Assembly: GCA_017508505.1 (NCBI GenBank)
Contig: JAFVYT010000136.1
Coordinates: 1-12,781, forward strand
Origin: Clostridia bacterium
GTDB taxonomy: Bacteria > Bacillota_A > Clostridia > Oscillospirales > SIG627
Reading direction: 5' to 3'
Length of the DNA stretch: 12,781 nt
This document shows positions 6,898-12,781 of this stretch, one piece after another. Positions within the stretch are counted from its first letter, which is position 1, and every line of letters starts with the position of its first letter. The notes below the pieces were generated by a model. The model was not told the origin of the DNA and did no database searches. It saw nothing but the letters and a program-made list of their open reading frames with translations. Position numbers and translations under genes: made by a program.

Positions 6898-8346
6898 TTA
6901 GAAAAGGGAATCCTTGATCCGATCCACAAGAGATCGGATCAGCTCCACGGTGCCTTCCTCGGCACCCGCCTTTTCCAGATCGGAATAAAGACCCTGCAGA
7001 TCCAGACCCAATCCCCACAGTGCCAATTCCATTTTGCTCGCGCCGTCCCGACAATCGCTTTTTTCGGGGATTGAAATTTCTCTTTTCTCTGCCTTTGTCA
7101 GGACAACGTTGATCTCCAAAAGGCGCAGGCTCCCTGCCGTCAGGAAGAGATCCAAAGCCTCCTTGCCGTCCTTTTCTCCGAAGCGGATCTCAAGGCCCGT
7201 GTTCAGCGCGGTCAAAACGCCGCCCGCATCTCCCAAAAGCGTTTTCATCACGCTCTTGGCGGGGTACAGGAACACACTGCCCGATAGCCGTCCCGTTTCC
7301 TCGGAGATTGCAAGTCCGTCAAGACCCAGCCTACCCAGATCCGTTTCCCCCACGGTCACGGAGAATTCTCCCGTCACGGCACCGTCCTTTTCGGTTCCCT
7401 TTCCCGTGAGAGTAATTTCCTTTTCACCCTTCAGGCAAAGCTCGGACTCAAAGCCCTCGCCCTCCCGGAAGGTGATGCAGGAGAGGGAGGTGTTATCTCC
7501 CATCGAAAAGCGCCGCCCGAGGATCTCGTGGGAGGAGGATACCAGCACCTCCACCTTGATTTTCTCCTCCTCAGAGAGCCCCTCAAGGAGCACCTCCGGC
7601 TTTTCCAAAAGGGCATCCAGCCCCTTTTCGTATTCCTCGAGGAAGGCCTCGGGGCTTTCCGCAAGGCCGAGAGAAGTCATTTCCTCCGCCAGCTTTGCCA
7701 AAATCTCCGACGCCCGCCTGTCCTTCTTCCATTCGGTGAGAAGGGCTCGGATCAGGCGGCACGTTGCCTCCCGATCCAGCGTATATTCCAAAACGGTTGC
7801 GTCCCGCGTTTTTTCTCCTACGGTGACGCTTTCCTTGTGACTTGTGACGTCCCCGATCTCGCCCAGGGCGATTTTCAGGTAATCCTTCAGCATCGGGGTC
7901 AGAGCGTCTCCTTCGGGGAGGGAGGCCGCCAGCACCCTTGCGGGAATTGGACTTGCGGGAGCTTGCTTCAGCCCTTCTGCGTCCAGCATCAGAGCCTTTT
8001 CATTTAATTCGGGCAGGGAAAGATAGAGCGTGCCCGTGCTCCGATCTGCGATCGCCTCGAGGCTCAATACGCCGTTCTTCTTCAGATACAGATCCAGAGC
8101 TACGGCACCGACCCCCTGCTCTCTGCCCACGGAGGTCTTCAGCGTCAGATCGTTTAAAAAGGAAAGATCATATTCCTCGCCCACAAAGGAGGAGAGGAGT
8201 CCGAGGGCCTCGTCGCTTGCGTTCAGGGAGATCTCGGCATTTTTTCCGAGCCCCGACTCCATCCCGCGTATCAAGGCCGAGTAGACAGAGGTGATGTTTT
8301 CGCTCTTTTCCTCCAGCGCCCGTTCCTCAACGTAGGCAAGATATTC
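6898..8346 (-). CDS. 3' part of a frameshifted zinc-ribbon membrane protein: extracytoplasmic domain
   Basis: From 8346 this frame encodes 482 residues starting EYLAYVEERALEEKS. It continues the protein begun at 8660 in the frame shifted by -1. The open frame extends back to an ATG at 8448, but those 34 residues are only the shadow of the upstream fragment. The sequence is soluble and acidic, rich in alternating polar/hydrophobic strands such as ALDLYLKKNGVLSLEAIADR and TGTLYLSLPELNEKALML, with helical segments between. This resembles beta-rich lipid-binding or LolA-like extracytoplasmic domains only in general pattern. No catalytic motif is seen, and I do not recognise a characterised family. 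In the restored protein it would lie outside the membrane, C-terminal to the single span. It lies directly upstream of the ABC exporter genes and is probably a partner or sensor for them; that role is inference. Confidence 0.75.
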   Translation of the reverse strand, partial: EYLAYVEERALEEKSENITSVYSALIRGMESGLGKNAEISLNASDEALGLLSSFVGEEYDLSFLNDLTLKTSVGREQGVGAVALDLYLKKNGVLSLEAIADRSTGTLYLSLPELNEKALMLDAEGLKQAPASPIPARVLAASLPEGDALTPMLKDYLKIALGEIGDVTSHKESVTVGEKTRDATVLEYTLDREATCRLIRALLTEWKKDRRASEILAKLAEEMTSLGLAESPEAFLEEYEKGLDALLEKPEVLLEGLSEEEKIKVEVLVSSSHEILGRRFSMGDNTSLSCITFREGEGFESELCLKGEKEITLTGKGTEKDGAVTGEFSVTVGETDLGRLGLDGLAISEETGRLSGSVFLYPAKSVMKTLLGDAGGVLTALNTGLEIRFGEKDGKEALDLFLTAGSLRLLEINVVLTKAEKREISIPEKSDCRDGASKMELALWGLGLDLQGLYSDLEKAGAEEGTVELIRSLVDRIKDSLF

Positions 8347-8660
8347 CCCGTCGTTTTGAAGGCCTTGATCAGATCTCCACGGAACAGAGGGAAAAGGAGA
8401 AGGCCCAGGATCAGAATCAGCCCGATGGGCGCGACAAAAAACAGCCATTTCGGCACCCTTCCTTTGTCGCCCTTGTCGCCTTTGCCCTCCGCTTCGAAAG
8501 TGGGCGTGGCAAAGGGGCGATCGTCAAAGGGACCCCCTTGCTTCGGGAGAGGGGTGCTTTCCTTTCGGGATTCGGGATCGGCTCCCGCGGGGGCTTTGCC
8601 GCACTTGGGGCAAAAGCTTGCCTTTTCGGGGAGGGGGAATCCGCAGTGATTACAAAGCAT
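8271..8660 (-). CDS. 5' part of a frameshifted zinc-ribbon membrane protein: zinc ribbon and membrane anchor
   Basis: As read, the frame gives 129 residues. Residues 1-105 are genuine and the last 24 (from NILPTL) are out of frame. The N-terminus is a double-CxxC zinc ribbon (Cys3, Cys6, Cys17, Cys20; MLCNHCGFPLPEK...FCPKCGKA), followed by a charged Pro/Gly/Lys linker and one membrane span at about 72-93 (WLFFVAPIGLILILGLLLFPLF). With the downstream frame it makes a protein of about 587 residues, zinc ribbon inside and about 490 residues outside. The ATG at 8660 has AAAGGAG upstream with a rather long spacing of about nine bases. It begins 35 bases after the methionine synthase activation gene in the same operon. 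Such zinc-ribbon/one-span proteins are common in Clostridia and mostly uncharacterised. Confidence 0.8.
   Translation of the reverse strand: MLCNHCGFPLPEKASFCPKCGKAPAGADPESRKESTPLPKQGGPFDDRPFATPTFEAEGKGDKGDKGRVPKWLFFVAPIGLILILGLLLFPLFRGDLIKAFKTTGNILPTLRNGRWRKRAKTSPLSTRP
8346..8349 (-). other. Frameshift site in the zinc-ribbon gene
   Basis: On the coding strand the incoming frame reads AAA ACG ACG GGG AAT, while the conserved continuation needs GGG GAA TAT. One extra G in the four-G run restores a single frame (KTTG-EYLAYVEE). A one-base loss in a homopolymer, real or from sequencing, is the simplest cause. A -1 slip of the Gly tRNA on G-GGG is also formally possible, since the codon re-pairs, but no canonical heptamer is present. 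Confidence 0.8.
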
Positions 8661-8695
8661 GGCTTCATTCTCCTTTCATTCGGTAAAAGCTCGGT

Positions 8696-9301
8696 TCATT
8701 CCGCCTTTTTGCGGGGGATCCCCACGAAGGCGGTAACGGATTTGGAAGGGGTCATAATCAGGCTTTCGGTCAGGCCGATGCCGATGCGGCTCGGCTCCAG
8801 AACGTCGAAAATCGCCCTTTGCAGGGTCAGGGGCAGATCTCCGTAGCCGGGGCTGAAGCGGGGACAAAGCGGCCCGTAGTCCGATTCCATCTCGCGGCAA
8901 AAGGCATCGCACAGTGCCTCCGCACGCTCCGTGCCCAAGGCCTGCAGCATTGCCGCCTTGGAGGGAGAGAGGCGGGAGTAGCGCCGGATGAGGCGGTCGA
9001 TCTGAGGCCCTACCGTCGCGGCAAAGAGAATGACCCTGTCGCATTCTGCGAAAGCCTCGGAAAGGCTGTGAGAGAAAACGGAAAAAGCACCGAGCTCCAA
9101 AGCCTCGCCCTCCCGCCGCAAGGAAAGAATGCGCCAGATGACCTGATAGGAGAAGGCCCCGCTTGCCTCTTTTTTCATCCTCCGAAGAAGTTTGAGGGTC
9201 TCGGGGGAATCGTCCCCGCGGGCGTAGCGCAGTACCGCCCGCTCGTCTGCCTCGGGCACGGACAGGCTTCTATGAAAAAGAGGCGAAACCGTCGGTGTCA
9301 T
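8696..9301 (-). CDS. Stand-alone vitamin B12-dependent methionine synthase activation-domain protein
   Basis: The 201-residue protein matches the activation (AdoMet-binding) domain found at the C-terminus of cobalamin-dependent methionine synthase MetH, which supplies the methyl group for reductive reactivation of oxidised cobalamin. Key blocks are ATVGPQIDRLIRRY (95-108), QALGTERAEALCDAF (120-134), RFSPGYGDLPLTLQ (148-161), equivalent to the RxSxGY AdoMet-binding motif, and GIGLTESLIMTPSKSVTAFVG (around 174-194). In Clostridia this domain is often a separate polypeptide partnering a split MetH. No MetH, MetF or corrinoid protein gene is in the window. The ATG at 9301 is chosen because GGAAGGA precedes it; a GTG at 9340 overlaps the promoter. 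First gene of the minus operon, so it is co-transcribed with the zinc-ribbon/ABC genes. Confidence 0.87.
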   Translation of the reverse strand: MTPTVSPLFHRSLSVPEADERAVLRYARGDDSPETLKLLRRMKKEASGAFSYQVIWRILSLRREGEALELGAFSVFSHSLSEAFAECDRVILFAATVGPQIDRLIRRYSRLSPSKAAMLQALGTERAEALCDAFCREMESDYGPLCPRFSPGYGDLPLTLQRAIFDVLEPSRIGIGLTESLIMTPSKSVTAFVGIPRKKAE

Positions 9302-9331
9302 ACGTTTGTATCCTTCCGTCTTGATGAGAAT

Positions 9332-9360
9332 ATTATACACCTACGGATACCGAGAAGCAA
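9332..9360 (-). promoter_or_regulatory. Sigma-A type promoter for the B12-activation/zinc-ribbon/ABC operon
   Basis: Minus strand: TTGCTT (9355-9360) and a perfect TATAAT (9332-9337) spaced by 17 bases. The start would be near 9325, leaving a leader of only about 25 bases, too short for a cobalamin or SAM riboswitch. Confidence 0.68.
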
Positions 9361-9378
9361 GAAAAAGTTGATTCCTTC

Positions 9379-9407
9379 TTGATTTTGCTTTTCCCCACCG
9401 TTATAAT
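9379..9407 (+). promoter_or_regulatory. Sigma-A type promoter for the FAD oxidoreductase gene
   Basis: TTGATT (9379-9384, 4 of 6) and a perfect TATAAT (9402-9407) spaced by 17 bases. The start would be near 9414, with a leader of about 43 bases containing AGAAGGGAG at 9442-9450 before the ATG at 9457. The divergent promoter's -35 is only 18 bases away. Confidence 0.75.
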
Positions 9408-9456
9408 GACATTGTAAGAAAGAAGGAAGCCCTGCTTTGGGAGAAGGGAGAGAAGG

Positions 9457-10824
9457 ATGAGATATCAAAGGGAGCTTTCCGCGGGGGAGCATTACGATCT
9501 GATCGTTTGCGGAGGCGGCTATTCGGGCTTTGCCACCGCCTTTTCCGCCGCGCGTGAGGGGAAGCGGGTGCTTCTTCTGGAGGCGGGGTATTGCCTCGGA
9601 GGTGTTGGGACTGCGGGACTGGTCAACCACATCCTCGGTGTGCGCTACCGTGAGGGGGATCGGTTCCATACCTGCGTGAAGGGTCTCTTTTCCCGTTTGG
9701 AGGAGACGCTCGTTGCCGCGGGGGACGGGGTGGATTACAAAAGCATCCCGAGGGATCTGAATCCTTACGGCTGGAAGCCCGGCCTTTCTGCGGGTCTGGT
9801 GTACGATGCGGAATCGATGAAGGCCCTTTTGGAAAAGGAGCTTTCCGATTTGGGAGTTCGCATCCTTTACGGCACCCACGTGATCGACGCGGTGCGTGAA
9901 GGAGGTCGGGTGACGGGGGTCGTGGTGCACAATAAATCGGGACTTGCCCTTTACACGGCGGACTACTTTGCGGATGCAACGGGAGACGGAGATCTGTGTG
10001 CCCTTGCGGGTGCCGAGTTCCTTTTGGGGGACGAGGAGGGGGGGCTGGCCGCCGCGAGCCTTGAGATGCACGTGGAAAACGTGGACGATCAGGCTCTGGA
10101 GAATTATATGAAGGAAACGGGGGATCTGCGCTTTATCTCCATCATCGAGGATCTGAAGGCACGGGGTCTTTGGCATTTTCCCTACGAGATCTTCATTTCC
10201 GTCCGTATGACCCGCCCCGGGGTCTATATGATCAATACCATCCGTCAGGTGGGGATCAACGGGATCGATGCGGATTCCGTAACGCGTGCGGTGCTGGAGG
10301 GACGGCGTGAAAATTACGAGCTGCTTCGGGTGATGAGAGCCCACTTTCCGGGCTTTGCGCACGCCACCGTGCGCCACGTTGCCCCCGCCGTTGGGATCCG
10401 AGAGACCCGCCGCCTCGTGTGTGAGTATACGCTCACCGTTCAGGATCTGATCGAGGCGAAGGAGTTTGAGGACAGCATCGCCCTTTCCGGGTATTCCTGG
10501 GATCTTCCCAATCCCAAAAAGCCCAGCCATCAGCCCTATCACGGGGTCAAGAGAAAAAGCCGCGTCACCGAGATCCCGTATCGCACCCTGCTTCCTCGGG
10601 GTCTTTGCAACGTGATTGCGGTGGGCCGCTGCATCGGCGTGGAGCGGGAGGCCCTCGGCCCCGTCCGCGTGATGGGCCCCTGCCTTGCCATGGGGGAGGC
10701 GGCGGGCATCGCCGTCTCTCTGGCAGGAGATCGCGGCGTCGGCCTTTTGCAGGTGGATGCCGCCGAGCTTCGCGCGCGGTTGCGTGTGTGTGGCGCCCTC
10801 GTGTCCCGATGCGAGGTGGAATAA
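9457..10824 (+). CDS. FAD-dependent oxidoreductase (FAD_oxidored family)
   Basis: The 455-residue flavoprotein has an N-terminal Rossmann dinucleotide-binding motif: YDLIVCGGGYSGFATAFSAA with Gly19, Gly21 and Gly24, ending in Glu42 of VLLLEAG, the ribose-binding acid. ADATGDGDLCALAG (172-185) is the second FAD-binding block. The C-terminal segment 385-424 (NVIAVGRCIG...GPCLAMGEAAGIAVSLA) is the third, typical of FAD_oxidored (PF12831) proteins. The middle part (about 200-370) would be the substrate domain and carries no signature I recognise. No signal peptide is visible, so the enzyme is probably cytoplasmic. Members of this family are widespread in gut bacteria and often sit with carbohydrate or aromatic catabolism genes, but here the gene stands alone between its own promoter and terminator. 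The substrate is unknown. It lacks iron-sulfur Cys motifs and the HxxR-type fumarate reductase active site cannot be identified. Confidence 0.9.
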   Translation: MRYQRELSAGEHYDLIVCGGGYSGFATAFSAAREGKRVLLLEAGYCLGGVGTAGLVNHILGVRYREGDRFHTCVKGLFSRLEETLVAAGDGVDYKSIPRDLNPYGWKPGLSAGLVYDAESMKALLEKELSDLGVRILYGTHVIDAVREGGRVTGVVVHNKSGLALYTADYFADATGDGDLCALAGAEFLLGDEEGGLAAASLEMHVENVDDQALENYMKETGDLRFISIIEDLKARGLWHFPYEIFISVRMTRPGVYMINTIRQVGINGIDADSVTRAVLEGRRENYELLRVMRAHFPGFAHATVRHVAPAVGIRETRRLVCEYTLTVQDLIEAKEFEDSIALSGYSWDLPNPKKPSHQPYHGVKRKSRVTEIPYRTLLPRGLCNVIAVGRCIGVEREALGPVRVMGPCLAMGEAAGIAVSLAGDRGVGLLQVDAAELRARLRVCGALVSRCEVE

Positions 10825-10831
10825 AAAGAGC

Positions 10832-10858
10832 AAAAAAGGAGCCGACGGCTCCTTTTTT
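10832..10858 (+). terminator. Intrinsic terminator after the FAD oxidoreductase gene
   Basis: A 12-bp stem (10832-10843 with 10847-10858), core GGAGCC/GGCTCC with a GAC loop and A6/T6 flanks, is followed by CTCTTTTT. The stem can be extended by pairing AAAAGAG (10824-10830) with CTCTTTT after a one-base bulge. It begins 7 bases past the stop. Confidence 0.9.
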
Positions 10859-10914
10859 CTCTTTTTGGCAGGGGATTTTTGCCTAAATTTCGGCCTTTTT
10901 GGGGATTATTGTGT

Positions 10915-10940
10915 ATTTTGCATAAAAATGATTGCAAAAT
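10915..10940. repeat. Short inverted repeat upstream of the EF-G-like promoter
   Basis: ATTTTGC (10915-10921) and GCAAAAT (10934-10940) are perfect inverted copies separated by 12 bases, about 40 bases before the -35 box. It could be a regulator site, but in AT-rich sequence a chance match is possible. Confidence 0.35.
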
Positions 10941-10979
10941 TTCTGCTCCTTTGCACATTTCGCAGAGAGACGGAACGTA

Positions 10980-11008
10980 TTGAAATTATTTTGTGAATGG
11001 TTTATAAT
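10980..11008 (+). promoter_or_regulatory. Strong sigma-A type promoter for the EF-G-like gene
   Basis: TTGAAA (10980-10985, 5 of 6 to consensus) and a perfect TATAAT (11003-11008) with a 17-base spacer in an AT-rich setting. It is the best promoter in the window. The start would be near 11015. Confidence 0.85.
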
Positions 11009-11117
11009 AAAACTGTTAACGAGATTTCGGAAAAGTCCGGGATCCCTTATCTTTTCCCCCCGGGAAAAACATTTTTGCACAGCTCTGACAAAAGTCGGGG
11101 CAAAGGAGGAAAATACC

Positions 11118-12781
11118 ATGGCAAGCATCGATATGAAACGCATCCGCAACCTTGTTTTGCTGGGCCACTCCGGCGCGGGCAAGACCTCCCTGGCAGAGGC
11201 AATGCTGTATCTGTCCGGTGGAAGCGACCGCCTCGGCAAGGTGCCCGACGGAAACACGGTTTTTGATTTTGATCCCGAAGCGATCCGCAGAAAGATCTCC
11301 ACCGCCGCCTCTCAGGCTCCCGTGATGTGGAAGGACATTAAGATCAACGTGATCGACACCCCCGGCTATCCCGGCTTTACCGGTGAGGTTTCTCAGGCCG
11401 TGCGCGTGGCAGACAGCGCCATCATTGTGGTGGACGCCAAGTCCGGCATTCAGGTAGGCACCGAGCTTGCTTGGGACAAGGCCACCGAGGCAGGTCTGCC
11501 CAAGGCCATTTACATCAACAAATTCGACGACAACGACGCCCGCTTTGCAAAGCTGCTCAACGCCCTCCACGAGGAGTTCGGCCGCTCCATCTGCCCCTTG
11601 ACCATCCCCATGGTCTCCGACGGCGAGGTGAAGGGCGCCATTGACCTTATCGCCATGGAGGCGCACAGCTTTGACGACAAGGGCACCCACCACGTTCTCC
11701 CGATCCCCGAGGAGAATATGGATGCGGTTTCCGAGTTCCGTGAAATGCTGCTGGAGGCCGTTGCAGGCACCAGCGAGGATCTGATGAACAAGTACTTCGG
11801 CGGGGAAGAGATCACCTATATGGAGATCTACAACGCCGTCCACGAGGGCATCATCCACGGTGAGATCGTTCCCTGCTTCTGCGGCTGTGCCACGAAGCTC
11901 TGGGGCGTCTGGACCCTTTTGAACACCATTTCCGAGTCCTTCCCCCGCCACAGTGCCAAGGGCTGTGAGACCGCCGTCGACGGTGGCGAGGTGGAGATCG
12001 TTCCCGAGGGAGCACCCGCGCTCTTTATTTACAAGACCGTTGCCGATCCCTTCGTGGGCAAAATGAGCTTCTTTAAGGTGATGAGCGGCACCGTCAAGGG
12101 GGATCTGACCCTGAAGAATTCCCGCACCGGCGACAGCGAAAAGCTGGGCAAGATCTACACCGTCAAGGGGAAGGCACAGATCGAGGTGCCCGAGCTCTGC
12201 TGCGGTGATATCGGTATGGTCTCCAAGCTCTCCGCCGCCACGGGCGACACCCTTTCCTGGACGGGGGACGTGGCCTACGCTCCCGCCGATTATCCCTTGC
12301 CCTTCTACGTTAAGAGCCTGGCTCCCAAGGCCAAGGGCGACGAGGACAAGATCTCCTCTGCCGTGACCAAGCTTCTGGAGGAGGATATGACGCTCAAGTA
12401 CGAGGTCAACCGTGAAACGGCGCAGATGCTCCTTTCCGGCCTCGGTGGTACCCATCTGGAGACCACCCTTGCCAAGATGAAGGCACGCTACGGCGTGGAG
12501 GTGGTTTTGGGTGAGAAGAAGATCGCCTACCACGAAACCATCCGCAAGTCCTGCAAGGTCGAGGGCAAGCATAAGAAGCAGTCCGGCGGCCACGGCCAGT
12601 ACGGACACGTAAAGATCGAGTTTTCTCCCGGAGAGGGCGAGGGGCTGACCTTCACCGAATCCATCTTCGGCGGCTCGGTTCCCAAAAACTTCCACCCCGC
12701 CGTGGAAAAGGGACTGCAGGAATGTATGTCCAAGGGTGTTCTGGCAGGCTACCCCGTGGTGGGTCTTGCGGCCAATCTTTA
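11118..12781 (+). CDS. EF-G-like translational GTPase (EF-G2 type), 3' truncated
   Basis: The first 554 residues are present; the gene runs off the window. It has the EF-G order: a GTPase domain with P-loop GHSGAGKTS (16-24), G3 box DTPGY (80-84) and G4 box NKFD (134-137), a G' insertion, a beta-barrel domain II (about residue 300 on, IYKTVADPFVGKMSFFKV), domain III, and the start of domain IV with QSGGHGQYGHVKIEF (488-502) and VPKNFHPAVEKGLQECM. Canonical EF-G has AHIDAGKTT, RGITI and DTPGH. Here these are GHSGAGKTS, RRKIST and DTPGY, so the His that activates GTP hydrolysis is Tyr84. That marks the EF-G-2-like paralogue group and not the main fusA product, which usually sits with rpsL/rpsG/tuf. 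A CFCGC cluster (Cys253, 255, 257) replaces the usual GSA-type segment. Expression should be strong given its promoter and AAAGGAGG site. It acts on the ribosome in the cytoplasm; the exact role of this paralogue is unsettled. Confidence 0.9.
   Translation, partial: MASIDMKRIRNLVLLGHSGAGKTSLAEAMLYLSGGSDRLGKVPDGNTVFDFDPEAIRRKISTAASQAPVMWKDIKINVIDTPGYPGFTGEVSQAVRVADSAIIVVDAKSGIQVGTELAWDKATEAGLPKAIYINKFDDNDARFAKLLNALHEEFGRSICPLTIPMVSDGEVKGAIDLIAMEAHSFDDKGTHHVLPIPEENMDAVSEFREMLLEAVAGTSEDLMNKYFGGEEITYMEIYNAVHEGIIHGEIVPCFCGCATKLWGVWTLLNTISESFPRHSAKGCETAVDGGEVEIVPEGAPALFIYKTVADPFVGKMSFFKVMSGTVKGDLTLKNSRTGDSEKLGKIYTVKGKAQIEVPELCCGDIGMVSKLSAATGDTLSWTGDVAYAPADYPLPFYVKSLAPKAKGDEDKISSAVTKLLEEDMTLKYEVNRETAQMLLSGLGGTHLETTLAKMKARYGVEVVLGEKKIAYHETIRKSCKVEGKHKKQSGGHGQYGHVKIEFSPGEGEGLTFTESIFGGSVPKNFHPAVEKGLQECMSKGVLAGYPVVGLAANL

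Larger units (their letters stand above)
10859..11117 (+). other. AT-rich intergenic region upstream of the EF-G-like gene
   Basis: This 259-base stretch follows the terminator and holds no credible gene. It contains an inverted repeat at 10915-10940, a strong promoter at 10980-11008 and a leader of about 100 bases. The leader has a weak pairing between CCGGG (around 11038) and CCCGG (around 11060), and a strong ribosome binding site AAAGGAGG at 11102-11109, eight bases before the ATG. I see no recognisable riboswitch or RNA gene. Confidence 0.6.

Noticed and set aside
8335..8360. Programmed -1 ribosomal frameshifting as the main explanation of the split zinc-ribbon gene
   Set aside because: There is no canonical X-XXY-YYZ heptamer and no clear downstream hairpin or well-placed internal Shine-Dalgarno sequence. 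A lost G in a homopolymer is simpler; the slip idea is kept only as an alternative.
9302..9331. Cobalamin or SAM riboswitch before the methionine synthase activation gene
   Set aside because: The predicted leader is only about 25 bases, far too short for either riboswitch, and no B12-box-like sequence is visible.
9298..10833. Minus-strand 511-codon frame opposite the FAD oxidoreductase
   Set aside because: The plus strand has unmistakable FAD-binding motifs, a promoter and a ribosome binding site; the antisense frame has none.
11009..11117. Leader attenuator or riboswitch for the EF-G-like gene
   Set aside because: Only weak pairings (CCGGG/CCCGG and a small GAC-AAAA-GTC hairpin) are present, with no U-tract terminator and no recognised aptamer.
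11016..12695. Minus-strand 559-codon frame opposite the EF-G-like gene
   Set aside because: It is the antisense shadow of a gene with clear GTPase and domain IV motifs; the Gly/Leu/His-rich translation is characteristic of reverse-strand reading.

Overview
The window looks like a piece of chromosome from a fairly GC-rich member of the Bacillota (class Clostridia, probably an uncultured gut or anaerobe lineage). This is inferred from strong AGGAGG-type ribosome binding sites, TATAAT promoters in AT-rich gaps, a lipobox lipoprotein, and a clostridial-type EF-G-like factor. It is gene-dense and mostly housekeeping or accessory metabolism. I see no tRNA, rRNA, IS element, phage gene or CRISPR array.

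Layout. (1) 1-191, plus: the last 62-63 codons of an N-acyl-D-amino-acid deacylase-like amidohydrolase, then a bidirectional terminator. (2) 229-1347, minus: a NamZ/YbbC (DUF1343) exo-beta-N-acetylmuramidase homologue without a signal peptide. (3) 1348-1464: divergent promoters with overlapping -35 regions. (4) 1465-3792, plus: a three-gene operon with overlapping ends (EamA/DMT transporter, MmcQ/YjbR protein, DUF4886 SGNH-like lipoprotein), ending in a bidirectional hairpin. (5) 9301 down to 3828, minus: a five-gene operon. In transcription order it holds a stand-alone B12-dependent methionine synthase activation-domain protein, a membrane-anchored zinc-ribbon protein broken by a one-base frameshift, an ABC ATPase, and two different ABC-2 type permeases joined by 4-base stop/start overlaps. 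(6) 9302-9456: a second divergent promoter pair. (7) 9457-10824, plus: an FAD-dependent oxidoreductase with its own terminator. (8) A 293-base AT-rich gap with a near-consensus promoter leads into 11118-12781, plus: an EF-G-like translational GTPase that runs off the window.

How the genes fit together. The amidohydrolase and the NamZ homologue could both act on cell-wall-derived compounds (N-acyl-D-amino acids and MurNAc-containing fragments), but they are convergent and this link is inference. The clearest multi-gene system is the minus operon at 3828-8660: a heterodimeric ABC exporter whose two permeases each carry a large extracytoplasmic loop, preceded by a single-pass zinc-ribbon protein with about 490 residues outside the membrane that I cannot assign to a characterised family. 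Why a cobalamin-enzyme reactivation protein heads this operon is unclear.

The most notable sequence observations are the single-base frameshift in the zinc-ribbon gene, the Tyr in place of the catalytic His in the EF-G-like GTPase, and the compact use of divergent promoters and shared terminators. I do not see convincing evidence for a wholly new system; the zinc-ribbon/ABC operon is the best candidate.
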